This document shows, in pieces, positions 11,870-24,554 of a DNA stretch of 64,000 nt (the first letter of the stretch is position 1; each line of letters begins with the position of its first letter). Location of the stretch: positions 310,001 through 374,000 of the forward strand of contig JAZKJV010006933.1 of assembly GCA_037367405.1 (NCBI GenBank). The letters run 5' to 3'. The notes below the pieces were generated by a model, which was not told the DNA's origin, did not search any database, and saw nothing but the letters and a program-made list of their open reading frames with translations. Source of the stretch: Ottelia alismoides. Lineage: Eukaryota > Streptophyta > Magnoliopsida > Alismatales > Hydrocharitaceae. A program made the translations under genes and the position numbers.

Positions 11870-14480
11870 TGAAGGATATGGTGAGATCCTTACGCGCATC
11901 ACGGAAGTGTGAGGATCGCATCGTATGCGATCGGGAGCGACTAGTCGTACTAGTTGCTCGATGCAATGGAAAGTAAAAAAATTTCATGTGACGAAACCAC
12001 ATGATCCAAGAACACTTCTCGGATCGTTTTATCTAAACCACAAACAAGTAATAGGATTACCTCTTGAAGTGTGGTTGTGATTGAGTCTCTAAACGAAGAG
12101 ACCTCCTGTCTCAAGTCCGATCCAACGGAGGAGACGCTTGCGAGCGCGTGGATGAGACGTGTGCTTCTCGCAATCCATGTTGATGATCCAAGCCACGAAT
12201 CTCCAGATCTCGAGAAATGAGATACCAAGTCTTCTTCATGAGCAAGGCACGTCGAAGTAGACGTAGATCCACGAGCAAACCATCGGGCAGCATAACGATG
12301 ACGCTACGACGATGGAGAATCTCTCTAAGGCATCCATAGTGGACGGCCACATGAGAGAAGAAGAGAGGGCAGGTAGAAGAGAAGGAGAGAGAGAGAGACC
12401 TATGTTCTCTTGTGTGTGAGTCAAGAAGAGCAAAGGGGTGCCTCTTCTTTTATAATATTTTGGGATCCATGGATCTCAATCCATGGGCAACACAAATCCA
12501 ATGGCTCTCATTGATTTGTGTTTCTTTTAATGGCCAAGATTTGTGTTGGTAAAAACCAACAACAATTAATTTAATTTAGATTAAATCTATATTGATAAAT
12601 CAATATAAATCAATCCCAAATTAAATCAATCAAGCATGAAGACTATGGAATGAAGATTACCTCCTTCATAATATTGGATTTGGTGGCAATCTCATGCAAT
12701 CTCATGAGATCTCATGAGATTACATTATTCCATGGAAATCTCCAAGATTTACAACAACACTTGTTGTAAATTATTCTACAAAAATAATTCATAATTATTT
12801 TATGAATATTACAATCTTGCCATTGGAAAATTGTGAATCACATTCACAACCCGAAATAAAATGTTAATTACATTTTCAATTAATTGTCTAATGTGAATCC
12901 AATTCACATCAACATTTAATTAACAAATGTAAGTTACAAATAGCTCTCTCTTATATATTATAAATCACATTTATAATATATATGACTAATATGGATATTT
13001 CTATCCACATTATTCATATTCATGATCATTAAATCACATTTAATCATCTTGGATCTCTATTCTCGTTTTCCCAAAAAATATGAATCGTATTCACATTATT
13101 CACATATTTGATAATTAAATCACATTTAATTATCTTAGATAACTATCCTTATATATGAATCAAATTCATATTATTCATGGTAATTAAATCACATTTAATT
13201 ATCAATTTTCTCAATGCTCGGATACAGATATCAATAATGAAATTATCCTGAACTCTTTCAAGGGTAATGTGCTTTCTCTGAGGATACTTGGAGATAAGGA
13301 CAGGGCGATCGTATTGTTCCAAATATAGTGACTTGGATATTGAGATCATATCTTAAATCCAGATCATGGGCCTCCCATAGATGCTTGATAAAGTCAAGAC
13401 CGCAAATCTAATCTTTTCATTAATCTGAATCACATTCAGATCAATATACAACATTTGGACCAAGATCAGATTACTTCTCTACTGAGAGGAGTCACTAAAA
13501 TCCAGATCCGTTTCATCACTCCCTAGGAATGGAAGCGTCATGGTTATACAATCGTTTATGATCACATAACCCTCAGGTATTCCCAATACATGTACATCCT
13601 GCATACTGGAAGACTCAGAATAAACCCGAAGTATTGGATCAACTTTATGATGTCTACTTCATGGTTTTATCAGTAAGTTTCTCATTCGATCATTGGGAGT
13701 CGGTATTGATCATATACTTTCCAAAAGCATATATCATACCTAGGTCTTGATCATATACTTTCCAAAAGTATATATCAAACCTACAAAATCAGTCAAGCTT
13801 CCAAAGTGAGACGATCGTGTACGGAATTTGATTCTTCCCAATACCTCATGAGTGAGCTCATGCTTTCCGATTTAGTAAATGAACATGTATGATCCCTTTG
13901 AGATATCATATTACTCATATGCCCTTATATGCAACCAGCGCACCGGTGTATAGACCTTGGTTAGGTCATCAACCTATTGGTCGGCCAAATGCACATACTC
14001 AGACATACAGTAACACATCTATCTCTGGTCAGAGGATGCGTGCATGTATCGTGACAGCATACGATATAGGACATTGGTTATCTCGATCTCGTTAAGTAAA
14101 CTCTTTGACCTAACTAATCTGACACATCCGAATATATATTCCTATACAGAGGACCTGCATCAAGAGGTCGGTCAGATATCAGCCTAATTGAGAAAGGATC
14201 GCCATCTCCTACTCAGGCTGGAGATCATCTCTTAACGATCATTTGACGGTGCTTGATGAGTTCTCAATCTAATCCTTTAGATATTCATCCAAGCACCGGC
14301 CTCTATGATTCAATTATTGAATCAACAGCTGTATGATTATTAAGATGGTCATGGTACATAACCCGAATTAAACTAAGGGACCTATTATGTAAATTATTTA
14401 TTCTTCATTTCAGATCAGGGAATGATATGTGCAATAACTATTATTGCATAAGGGCTCGTCGTGGGCTCGCATGTCCAACA
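11870..14480 (-). repeat. Copia LTR 2 (central), 2611 bp
   Basis: Bounded by the primer site on the left and the polypurine tract of the second internal copy on the right, so it serves both units. It has the TATA box TATAAAAGA at 12446-12454 on the minus strand. It keeps the roughly 350-bp segment (about 13532-13880) missing from LTR1. The central LTR has no target duplication of its own, which argues against two separate insertions. Confidence 0.93.
12111..12350 (-). CDS. 79-codon leader ORF in LTR2 (function unknown)
   Basis: Counterpart of the LTR1 leader frame, starting MAVHYGCLREIL and ending SPPLDRT, of identical length. Substitutions relative to LTR1 are scattered and none introduces a stop. 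No domain is recognised. Confidence 0.3.
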   Translation of the reverse strand: MAVHYGCLREILHRRSVIVMLPDGLLVDLRLLRRALLMKKTWYLISRDLEIRGLDHQHGLREAHVSSTRSQASPPLDRT

Positions 14481-17400
14481 ATCTCCCACTAGCCCAAAGA
14501 GACATTAATGGGCTAATCATTTAAACCCACACTCATGTGACAAATCATAGGCTATTTAGAAAATAGTTAGGTAAGCTGATCAGTAACTCTGTTCTCGTGA
14601 GACTACGCCAAATCCTTTTACGACACTTGCATATCCCCAGTAACAGTGCTCACATCTAATGCGAATGTTGCATCTTAAGCAACAAATACTCAATCTTGTT
14701 AGTTACAGTGTCTTTGACACTATAGCTTAATAATTATCATAATCAGTATTTCCATAATCCTTATCAAAATACCCTTATTCCTGGATATCACTATCTCTTA
14801 AGATATCCACAGTTAAGACCTTTTAGATCTCTATCTATAAAGTCTTAAGTTTTTGAAGATAAGACTTTGAGATCACTATCTCAAAAAATCTTGTCATTAA
14901 TGAAGATTTTGTTATTTCTGCAATCAAGAGTTTTTTTCATAGTAGGATTTGCAACACTTTACTACTCCCACTGCATGGCAGATATCTGGCTTTTGTACAT
15001 ATCAAGCATACACTCAGCTTCTTGTAACTGATGCACAAGTGCAAGCAATTCTAGCACTCACTTCCTCAATTCTTTGAGGTGCTATCCTTTAGATAGGTCA
15101 GTACAATATCTTAAGGGAAGGAAGCCTTCCTTAGGATTTTCCAAGAATGGAACATGTCCAAGGTGTACTACAAATGTGATGGTCCCAATAGTCTCTTCTC
15201 TTTTCTTCTGAACAACTTCAGAACTAAGATCTAAGAAGCATCTTTGAGATCATATCTCAAGTTATGGAACAACCAGATCATAAAACACTTATTATCATCC
15301 TTATATCATTACTAATGATTAGGATATTATCTACATTTAGCATGATGAATACAAAGGCACTCCCACTAAGCTTCATATGATTTATCAAGATTCTATCTGA
15401 AATCATAACATTTATAATTTCATCAAATCTTATGTTCCAGCTATAAGAAGCTTATTTGAGTCCATAGATAGATTTATTTAGCTTGCACATCTTGCTTTCC
15501 TCCACCATGAAGCTCTGGGGCTACTTCATGTGAATATCCTCAGAGAGGAATTCATAGAGGAATGCAATCTTGACATCCATCATGAAGATGTAAAAGTCAA
15601 GTTGTGTGGCTATAGTTAGCAACATTATGATGGTTTTATGCATGGTCACCAAAGAGCAAGTCTCATTTCAAGCAATGTCTTCTCTTTCGGTGTGTAGCTC
15701 ATGGATACGAACCGTGCTTTGAAGGTCTATACCTTCTCATCAGGTTCCCTCTTCTCCTGAAGATCCATTTACACCTTAACAGGTCTTACCCTTATAGGTG
15801 GATCCTCGAGGGTCCATATACAACATTTGTATATGAAGTCTACTTTAGACCTTTATTGCTAAAATCCATCTTTTCATGTTATGATACTCAGGAGTTTCAT
15901 CACATGAAATACGATCATTGTCAGACTTAACTGACACATGGAATACAACCTCAAACACATTTGAAGAGGTATTAATGTTTCATCTTTAATTGTCCTTTTA
16001 GTTTCCAATTTCAGGAGCCTCATTATCTTATCAAGATTAAATGAGTTCCTACACTTCATTTTCATCTTGATTCTCAAGAGAGTCATCCTCTGAGAATCAC
16101 ATTCTCAGAGATGAGATCTTTTAAGAATGTCAAGGTCATAAAGTAGGTATCCAATACCATCCTTTATTTCCCTAATGAAGTAGCACTCTCTAGTGCTCAA
16201 TTCCAGCTTACTTGAATGGAATCTTATTAAGGATATATAATGTAGTCTCTGCTACATATATACCTGGATACTAAGAAGAAATTATGCTAAAATCCATCAT
16301 TGATCAAATCATGTCACACATGATCCTATTGTGTCTCCCCACAACTCTATTGAGTTTAGGTTTATCAGGAGGAGTGAGATAGGAATGATATTCCTTTGTC
16401 CATAAGGTATACCATGAATTCATCTAATAGGTATTGATTACCTAGATTAGACCAAATTCGTTTCCATCTTCCCTCGGACTTTGGTTCCAAACCAAAATTA
16501 TGATATCTTTGAACATTTCAAAGGTTTCTAATGGTGAAGGGAAGAAATCTTATATCACAAATAATCATTAATAGATATCACAAATCCATAATGTTTATTT
16601 TGATATAGATGATCCACATACATCAATATGTAATAGATCTTGAATACCTCGACATCTTATACCTTTCCCAAAGAAGGGTATATTGGACATTTTACTTTGA
16701 ATACAATATTCATAAGTATGTAATTTTTTAAATTTTAGACATTCTAAAGTTTCATCTCTTACCAATCTATTGATCAAATCAACAGATAGATGTCCAAGGT
16801 TTGATGCCAGATCATTGTTAAATAATCTTCATCCTCATATTGAGCTTTTAAAGGTTTAATTTCAATATTAGAAATCTTAATGAACCATTCATTATTTTCT
16901 AATTTAGTAGATCCCACTAGATGCCAGACTTTTATCTGAAATATATATATATCATAACTCTTTATGATAGGTTTATTTCAGAATTCATGTTTATTTCAAA
17001 TAGTTGGAAATAAAACTATGAGTGTATTCTAATATCCAGGTCATAGAGCCATTCTCCAAGACTAAGGGCTCCCACTGAAATAATGAAGTTTGTATATCCA
17101 ATAGAGATTGTTGCAACAATTGCATCAAAATCCATGTAGATGACTATCAAAACTGAAGATCAAATTCTCCAGTCTTCTAAAACATATGCAACCCATTGCA
17201 AGTGTTGTTAGAATATTGAGATACAATTATAAGACTTTATCTTATTCAATAAGCAAGTCAATATCAATGATTTATGTAGATTATTCTGATGCTCTATCTG
17301 AGTCCTTCTTTAAGGATTCTAGACAGACTTGATAGTCATATTATAAACACATCAACTTATTACAGTATTAGCATTTATCCAACTATTTGGGTGTCATATG

Positions 17401-19817
17401 GAAGTCATAGAAATATGGTCAACTCCTTGACTATTCTCTTAGGTCTGACCCATGCTTCCACTGCGCTCCCTTTATCTATAAACAACCATTGCTTAAGATT
17501 AAGGTAACTCTTATGTTAAATTCAAAAAGAATTCAATGCAAGAGTGTTTCAATATTTATACATGCTTCATTAAATTCATACAATATGAATATTATGAAGC
17601 TTCATGAATGACTAGAGTATGGACAGTAGAATGATGACACTCATCATGTCTACATCCATATAGACTCTTAAAAACATTGGTTCAGGTAGGTATTCAAATA
17701 TTTTGAATACATCATCTCTTATAGAGCCATCATTCTGCATGATGCAGTGAACCATCTCATTCATGATAAATGTCAAGAGCACATATATATGCCAGAATAT
17801 CTTCATTGATTTTATAAGGATTATTTGACAATTGCGATCATCATCGACATGTCACTTCCAAAGTACATTCGATGAGAGATCAAGACTATAGAGACATACA
17901 AACCCTAGGGTTGTAGTCCTATTATCTATTTAATTGTCATTCCTCATTAGTATGAGGAGACTTGCATATTACAATCACATACATTATGTGTCCAACTGCA
18001 AGTACAATATCTGGATCATGAGTCCAATCCATGATATTTTACTGGTTATCATTGAGTATGACATTGAGTGGGTTTAATGAAGGATTATCTGATATAAGAA
18101 ATTTGCATAAGTATATATTTATATATATATACATATTTTACTTTGATTTAGGAATTTTTATATCAAAGTTGTCTTGCCTTGTCAACACTGAAAGTTCATT
18201 CCCTTAATCACTTTCAATGTAAGAGATATACTTACCATTATATCTCAAGCAAGATCTGGGATCTCCTTCCTTATCTTTGTTACAACCCAATAATATGAGA
18301 ACCTGCAACTCGTATAAAAAGAAGTGGGAACATATTCTGCCTTGCAACTCCAACTTGCATCTCCCAATTCGGTCTTTAACACCCAAGCCCACCACCCCTA
18401 AGGCGATGTTGACCCGTCATTAATCGAACCAACCGTCAACAGGAATACAACCAATATCACCCCAATAATATGAGGACCCGATATTGGGGTCACTACGCAT
18501 AGGTCTTTACTTTTTCGAGAAGCGAAGAACCCGATCCAAATGGATTGTATGCAGGAGTTGTCACTTCGGACAGGCGTCTCCTACACACAATATCTGGCGA
18601 CGTAACCCTTCGCCTTGACGGGAGACCATGGGTGTCACTTATGTGATCCTCCATATCATATTCAAATTCTAATTAATCATTATGAATCATATTCATTACG
18701 ATTAGTTCTTCCAAGAAAAATAACACATCTATTTATAATAGAGTGTCTTAATTTTAATTGTATTCCAATTAATCTAATCATATTAAATTAATGATCCAAT
18801 TAATGTCCAACAAACATTCTTAATTGTTACTTGAATTATGGTATTATCTCAAATACGTATTATTTCAAATTTTAATAATTAGAAATACATCATGATTTAG
18901 CATTATACTAACCCTACTCGTTGTCATGGCCAGTACCGATGGGAGTGGGACAGACCGCACACGGTGCAACCTGCTACCCCAACGCTCCCCGACTAGTCAC
19001 CATATCCACCTCGGGAAAGGATAATGCAAAATAGATCACTTTGTACTTGAGATGATCATCAGTTCTTCAACTGAAATTATATCATATAATAATAATCAAA
19101 ACTATTTTAATTAACATTATAGTGAGATTTGCTAAACAAATCCCAAATCCTTTTCAAGCAACATGTGTGTTGGAATGTAGATCATGTAACCAATTTTATG
19201 ATATAGATCACATCTAATCAATTATTGGTTAAGGCTATATCATTTAAGGAAATAATTATCATCAAATATTTCACAAATATTTATGCACAATTATTCCAGG
19301 AAATTAAACAATTCAATTTCACTAATTGATTAAATGACAATCACTAGGTTCTTGATTAGGAAAGTATTTCCAACAGTGACCCTCACTAAAAATACCATAT
19401 CTCATTCAATTTCCAAATTAAGCAAAGTAAATTCCTAAAGTTTGTTAATTTGATTTACAACAGAACCTAAGAGATTTACATGCATTTCAAGGCATTTCAA
19501 ATCCGCAATTAATATCTTAATTACGTCATGATATGCAGTCCCCGAAACAGTAGATACATGTTCACTAAAATAAACATAACTTGAGCATACGAAATCCAAA
19601 TTACGTAAAATTGGATCCTACGGTTTCCTTATTTAATGGGGAACAAAATATAATTATTATTTTTGTGTTTAAACAATTTAAACAGTACCTAAAATAATCT
19701 CAAAACAGAGATGCGAAAATAAAATGCAAGAAAACTTTTGCAAACCCTAATGAATCCAAGTCGTCCTTGGTTCATGGATCACATCCAAAACATTCGACCT
19801 AAGGCTCTGATACCACT
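14481..19817 (-). pseudogene. Copia gag-pol, internal copy 2, heavily decayed
   Basis: Homologous along its length to internal copy 1, with roughly 5-8 percent differences by eye in the first 200 bp. The clearest domain is gag_pre-integrase at 16777-16595 (INRLVRDETLECLKF, CIQSKMSNIPFFGKG, LLHIDVCGS), the usual segment before the integrase core. Reverse transcriptase pieces lie near 15600-15440 with the same stops as copy 1, and the degraded YVDD is near 15337-15325. Shared stops show that the ancestor was already defective or that both were copied from a defective master. Confidence 0.8.
19803..19815 (-). other. Primer-binding site (initiator Met tRNA), copy 2
   Basis: The minus strand reads TGGTATCAGAGCC, a perfect match to the usual copia primer site, followed by two bases and the LTR3 end at 19818. 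Confidence 0.9.
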
Positions 19818-22417
19818 TGAAGGATATAGTGAGATCCTTATGAGCATCACGGAAGCGTGAGGATCGCATCGTATGCGTTCGGGAGCGACTAGTCGCACTA
19901 GTTGCTCGATGCAGCAGAAATTAAAAAAATTTCATGTGGTGAAACCACATGATCCAAGAGCACTTCTCGGATCATTTCATCTAAACCACAAACAAGTAAT
20001 AGGATTACCTCTTGAAGCGTGGTTGTGATCGAGTCTCTAAACGAAGAGACCTCTTGTCTCAAGTCCGATCCAACGGAGGAGACGCTTGCGAGTGCATGGA
20101 TAAGACGTGTGCTTCTCGCAATCCATGTTGATGATCCAAGCCACGTATCTCCTGATCTCGAGAAATGAGATACGAAGTCTTCTTCACGAGAAAGACACGC
20201 CGAAGTAGACGTAGATCCACGAGCAAACCATCGGGCAACATAACGACGATGCTACGGCGATGGAGAATCTCTCTAGGGCATCCATGGTGGACGGCCACAT
20301 GAGAGAAGAAGAGAGGGCGTGTAGAGAGAGAAGGAGAAAGAGACCTATGTTCTTCTGTGTGTGTGTGTCAAGAAGAGCAAAGGGGTGCCTCTCCTTTTAT
20401 AATATTTTAGGATCCATGGATCTTAATCCATGGGCAACACAAATCCAATGGCTCTCATTGATTTGTGTTTCTTTTAATGGCCAAGATTTGTGTTGGTAAA
20501 AACCAACAACAATTAATTTAATTTAGATTAAATCTATATTGATAAATCAATATACATCAATCCCAAATTAAATCAATCAAGCATGGAGATTATGGAATGA
20601 AGATTGCCTCCTTCCATAATATTGGATTTGGTGGCAATCTCATGAGATCTCATGAGATTACATTATTCCATGGAAATCTCCAAGATTTACAACAACACTT
20701 GTTGTAAATTATTCTACAAAAATAAATCATAATTATTTTGTAAATATTGCAATCTTGCCATTGTAAATTGCGAATCACATTCACAATCCAAAAAAATGTG
20801 AATTACATTTTCAATTAATTGCCCAAGGTGAATCCAATTCACATCAACATTTAATTAACAAATGTAAGTTACAAATAGCTCTCTCTTATATATTATAAAT
20901 CAGATTTATAATATATATGACTAATATGGATATTGCTATCCACATTATTAATATCCATGATAATTAAATCACATTTAATCATCTTGGATCTCTATTCTCG
21001 TGTGCCCAAATAATATGAATCATATTCACATTACTCACATCGTTGATAATTAAATCACATTTAATTATCTTAGATAACTCTCCTTATATATGAATCAAAT
21101 TAATATTATTCATGATAATTAAATCCCTTTTAATTGTCAATTTTCTCAATGCTCGGATACACATATCAACAATGAAATTATCCTGAACTTTTTCAAGGAT
21201 AATGTGTTTTCTCAGCAGATACTTGAAGATAAGGACATGGCGATTGTATTGTTCCGTATACAGTGACTTAGATATTGAGATCATATCTCAAATCTAGATC
21301 GCGAGCCTCCCATAGATGCTTGATAAAGTCAAGACCGCAAATCTAATCTTTTCATTGCATCTGAATCACATTCAGATCAATGTCCAACATTTGGACCAAG
21401 ATCAGATTACTTCTCTACTGAGAGGAGTCACTAAAATCTAGACCTGTTTCATCACTCCCTAGGAATGGAAGCGTCATGTTTATACAATCATTTATGATTA
21501 CATCACCCTCAAGTATTCCCAATACCTGTATATCCTGTATACTGGAAGACTCAGAATAAACCCGAAGTATTGGATCAACTTTATATTGTCTACTTCATGG
21601 TTTTATCAGTAAGTTTCTCATTCGATCATTGGAAGTCGGTATCGATCATATACTTTCCAAAAGCATATATCATACCTATGTCTTGATCATATACTTTCCA
21701 AAAGTATATATCAAACCTACAAATTCAGTCAAGCTTCCAAAGCGGGACGACCGTGTACGGAATTTGATTCTTCCCAATATCTCATGAGTGAGCTCATGCC
21801 TTCCGGTTCAGTAAATGAACCTGTATGATCCCTTTGAGAGATCGTATTACTCATATGCCCTTATATGCACACCAGCACGCCGGTGTATAGACCTTGGTTA
21901 GGTCATCAACCTATTGGTCTGCCAAAGGTACATACTCAGTCATATAGTAACACATCTCTCTCCGGTTGGAGGATGCGTGCCTGTATTGTGACAGCATACG
22001 ATATAGGACTTTGGTTATCTCGATCTCGTTAAGTCAACTCTTTGACCTAACTAATCTGACACCTCCGAATCTCTATTCCTATGCAGAGGATCTGCATCAA
22101 GAGGTCGGTCAGATATCAGCCTAATTGAGAAAGGCTTGTCATCTCCTACTCAGGCTGGAGATCATCTCTTAACGATCATTTGACGGTGCTTGATGAGTCC
22201 TCAATCTAACCCTTTAGATATTCATCCAAGCACCGGCCTCTATGATTCAATTATTGAATCAACAGCTGTATGATTATTAAGATGGCCATGGTACATAACC
22301 CTAATTGTATTAAGTGACCTTTTATGCATATTATTTATTCTTCATTTCAGATCAGGGAATGATATGTGCATTAACATTTATTGCATAATGGCTTGTCGTG
22401 GGCTCGCATGTCCAACA
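19818..22417 (-). repeat. Copia LTR 3 (5' LTR), 2600 bp
   Basis: Begins TGAAGGATATAG and ends ATGTCCAACA on the plus strand, then GCCTT target duplication. The minus-strand TATA box TATAAAAGG is at 20393-20401. It retains the segment deleted from LTR1. It is the promoter-bearing LTR for the composite if any transcript is made. Confidence 0.92.
20059..20298 (-). CDS. 79-codon leader ORF in LTR3 (function unknown)
   Basis: Third copy of the LTR leader frame, MAVHHGCPREIL to SPPLDRT, same length as the other two. It is located just downstream of the TATA box of the 5' LTR, the one most likely to be transcribed. Confidence 0.3.
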   Translation of the reverse strand: MAVHHGCPREILHRRSIVVMLPDGLLVDLRLLRRVFLVKKTSYLISRDQEIRGLDHQHGLREAHVLSMHSQASPPLDRT

Positions 22418-22422
22418 GCCTT

Positions 22423-24550
22423 CCATTTTTGACCTACAAATGGTTAGAATACGAAAGAAGGGGGAATGGGGAATATGCACGGCGATGCTCGGAGGTGGTG
22501 AGGCTAGTCGGGCGTGGTACAACGGAGCTAGGCGTCACGATGGAGGTGTGGTGGTCGATCAATGATGGTGATGTGCAAGGCTGGTGCAGATGCGGAGGTG
22601 GAAGGAGATGGAGTGTAGGGAAGAAGAAGCGGATGGTTTGGTGGTGCAAGATATGGAAGGAAGGAGGAGGAGAAGTAGGGAGGAAGAGATGAGGAAGAAG
22701 ACATAGGAGAAGATGAAGAGAGAGAACGTAGGGAGGGTGATTTCCACAAAACAGGGGATTGCACAACTTCCCCTATTTGGCATGTATTTGTTTAGCACGC
22801 ATAAATGTTTGATTATTTGATTCACGAAATCTCACCAAAAAAAATAAAATTCATATTCATGCTGAGAAGACATGATATATCCGTGGAAATGCAATCATTT
22901 TGGCGTTTTGATGAAAGATTGATTATGAAATGAAGAGAGAGAAAATATTAAGGGAAGAAGAAGGTGTAAACAAATGGAGGAAGAAGATGGAGATGAAAGA
23001 GGGTATGCCCGATGAGTTCGTGGAATGGGATCCTGGGGAGGAGCTGGAGATGATGCTCCAACTGGGGTCTTCGCTCGATGAAGTCGGCAAGCCTTCAACG
23101 CTTGAGCAACTACAAGGAGATGCAGCTACGACAGCGAGAGCTTCTCGCTGGATCACATCGAAGATGGGAGAGGGTCGTTGCTCCACGGAATATCTCAGCT
23201 GTCACCTAAGATTCCAGTGGCTCGATCTCTCATTCTATGAAGTGGTGGATAATTATAATGGTGGGAGGATATGTGTTATTATAGGTGGTGGAGGAGGAAA
23301 CGGTAGGTGTAATGGCTTGGAATGGGTACATCGGTTACATGATGGGACGATGGGAGTTACATGCATGGCGGATCCAAGGTCGTGGGAGGTGGCATTCATG
23401 AAGGAGGAGTGGGTACGTTGGGTCCCTTCATGTAACGGTTGATGGAGGGGTTGTTGACTAGAGGGTCAATGGAAGCAAGGATTTGATTGGCTAGAAAAGA
23501 GAGGAGGTGAGGGGAATGGGTGAGTTGGTTAAGTGGGTTGTGTTGGTCCAGTGTAAGGCTGCCACGTGGCACCTAAAAATTTTAAAATTAAAAAGGGATA
23601 GGAAATAGAAAAGAAATAGGAAGAGACCTCGGATCAAACAATTTCCTTCACGAATGTTGTTCGTCTCGACGAGATCTACAATTTTCATGAAGGACTCGGG
23701 AACAAAAGAGGTCACTTATGTGAAGTGGTATTTTTGGTGGTTCTCCATGTGTATAGAAAACCGGCTTTTTGGTTTATAATTTTTTTGGTGGTTTTAAATA
23801 GGATAAAAATTCTAAAATACAATAAAATAAAAGAAGATTAATTACACACTAATCTAATTTTTTAATTTTTAATAAATAATAAAATCGGAAAATAAAATAG
23901 AAGTAAGAAACACACAATGTTTGTACAGACTCACAACGGACACTTGGACTTAGTCAGTTTCTTTGATTTCAGTTTTAATCTGAATTTGGATTTTTGTATC
24001 GCTAAATAAATCTTTCATCAAAGAACACAAATGAAGAAGAAATAAAATTAAAAGGGTTAATTATGTACATAAAAGCTCAGGTTAAAAATAGCAAAAAGTT
24101 AAAATGCGCAAAAGAGGCCCAAACCCAACTTTCACATATGAGCTCCGAATTTTGTGAAATTGTTCTTCTTTTGAAGGTATTTGAAAATGGAGTACTTTAA
24201 AAGTAAGTAGACTAAAGTCAGATACTGTATGAGGGATATGCTCGTTTTAGTCCATCAGATGTGAAATTAGACTTTGAGATTATTTGGCACTTATTTGAGT
24301 TAGTAATTTTTTTGTATTTTTTATTTATTCTTGTTAGTAATATCTACACAATGGAGGCGGTTTTGGGTCAATCGGAGTTAGGATGAATTATTTACAAATG
24401 TGAGAACTTAGCAGCTTTTTGGGCTAATATACAAATGGAATTTTTTTAATGAAATTATGCATGATTAAATGCAAATATTAGTTACACATGTATGAATGCT
24501 AATGGTGCTTTGTTAATGATTAAATGCATGTGAATTTTCAAGAACCGAGT
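22423..24550. other. Right flank of the composite; probable old gypsy LTR-type DNA, no gene supported
   Basis: Purine-rich on the plus strand from 22440 to 23100, with open frames in several phases at once (22381-22692, 22930-23442 plus; 22434-22766 minus), which is the mark of compositional bias rather than coding. On the minus strand, 23700-23440 reads like an LTR promoter and leader segment (a GCCACGTGGCA palindrome near 23560, then pyrimidine-rich sequence). From 23760 to 24550 it is (A+T)-rich without features. No boundaries were resolved. Confidence 0.4.
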
Positions 24551-24554
24551 CTAA

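Larger units (their letters stand above)
4254..22422 (-). mobile_element. Composite Ty1/copia element: LTR-internal-LTR-internal-LTR with one target duplication
   Basis: Three direct LTR copies (4259-6510, 11870-14480, 19818-22417) alternate with two homologous internal regions (6511-11869 and 14481-19817). Minus-strand polarity is shown by the polypurine tract AGTGGGAGAT directly before TGTTGGACATG at 6510 and 14480, and by initiator-Met-tRNA primer sites beside 11870 and 19818. The 5 bp left of LTR1 (4254-4258) and right of LTR3 (22418-22422) are both GCCTT, so the whole 18.2-kb array behaves as a single insertion. Unequal recombination between LTRs of one element is the simplest origin. 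No internal frame is intact. Confidence 0.93.

Noticed and set aside
9627..17806. Paired 64-codon minus-strand frames (9627-9821 and 17612-17806)
   Set aside because: They are homologous because the composite is duplicated. They fall in the decayed gag/leader part of the copia internal region and match no domain I know.
22434..22766. Ser/Pro/Leu-rich open frames on the minus strand and a Gly/Arg frame on the plus strand
   Set aside because: Several overlapping frames on both strands arise from purine/pyrimidine bias. No domain and no splice context.
22930..23442. 170-codon plus-strand frame, the longest in its region
   Set aside because: Starts in a GAAGAAG-rich tract, has a Gly run, no recognised domain and an antisense open frame over its first half. 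I could not support it as a gene.
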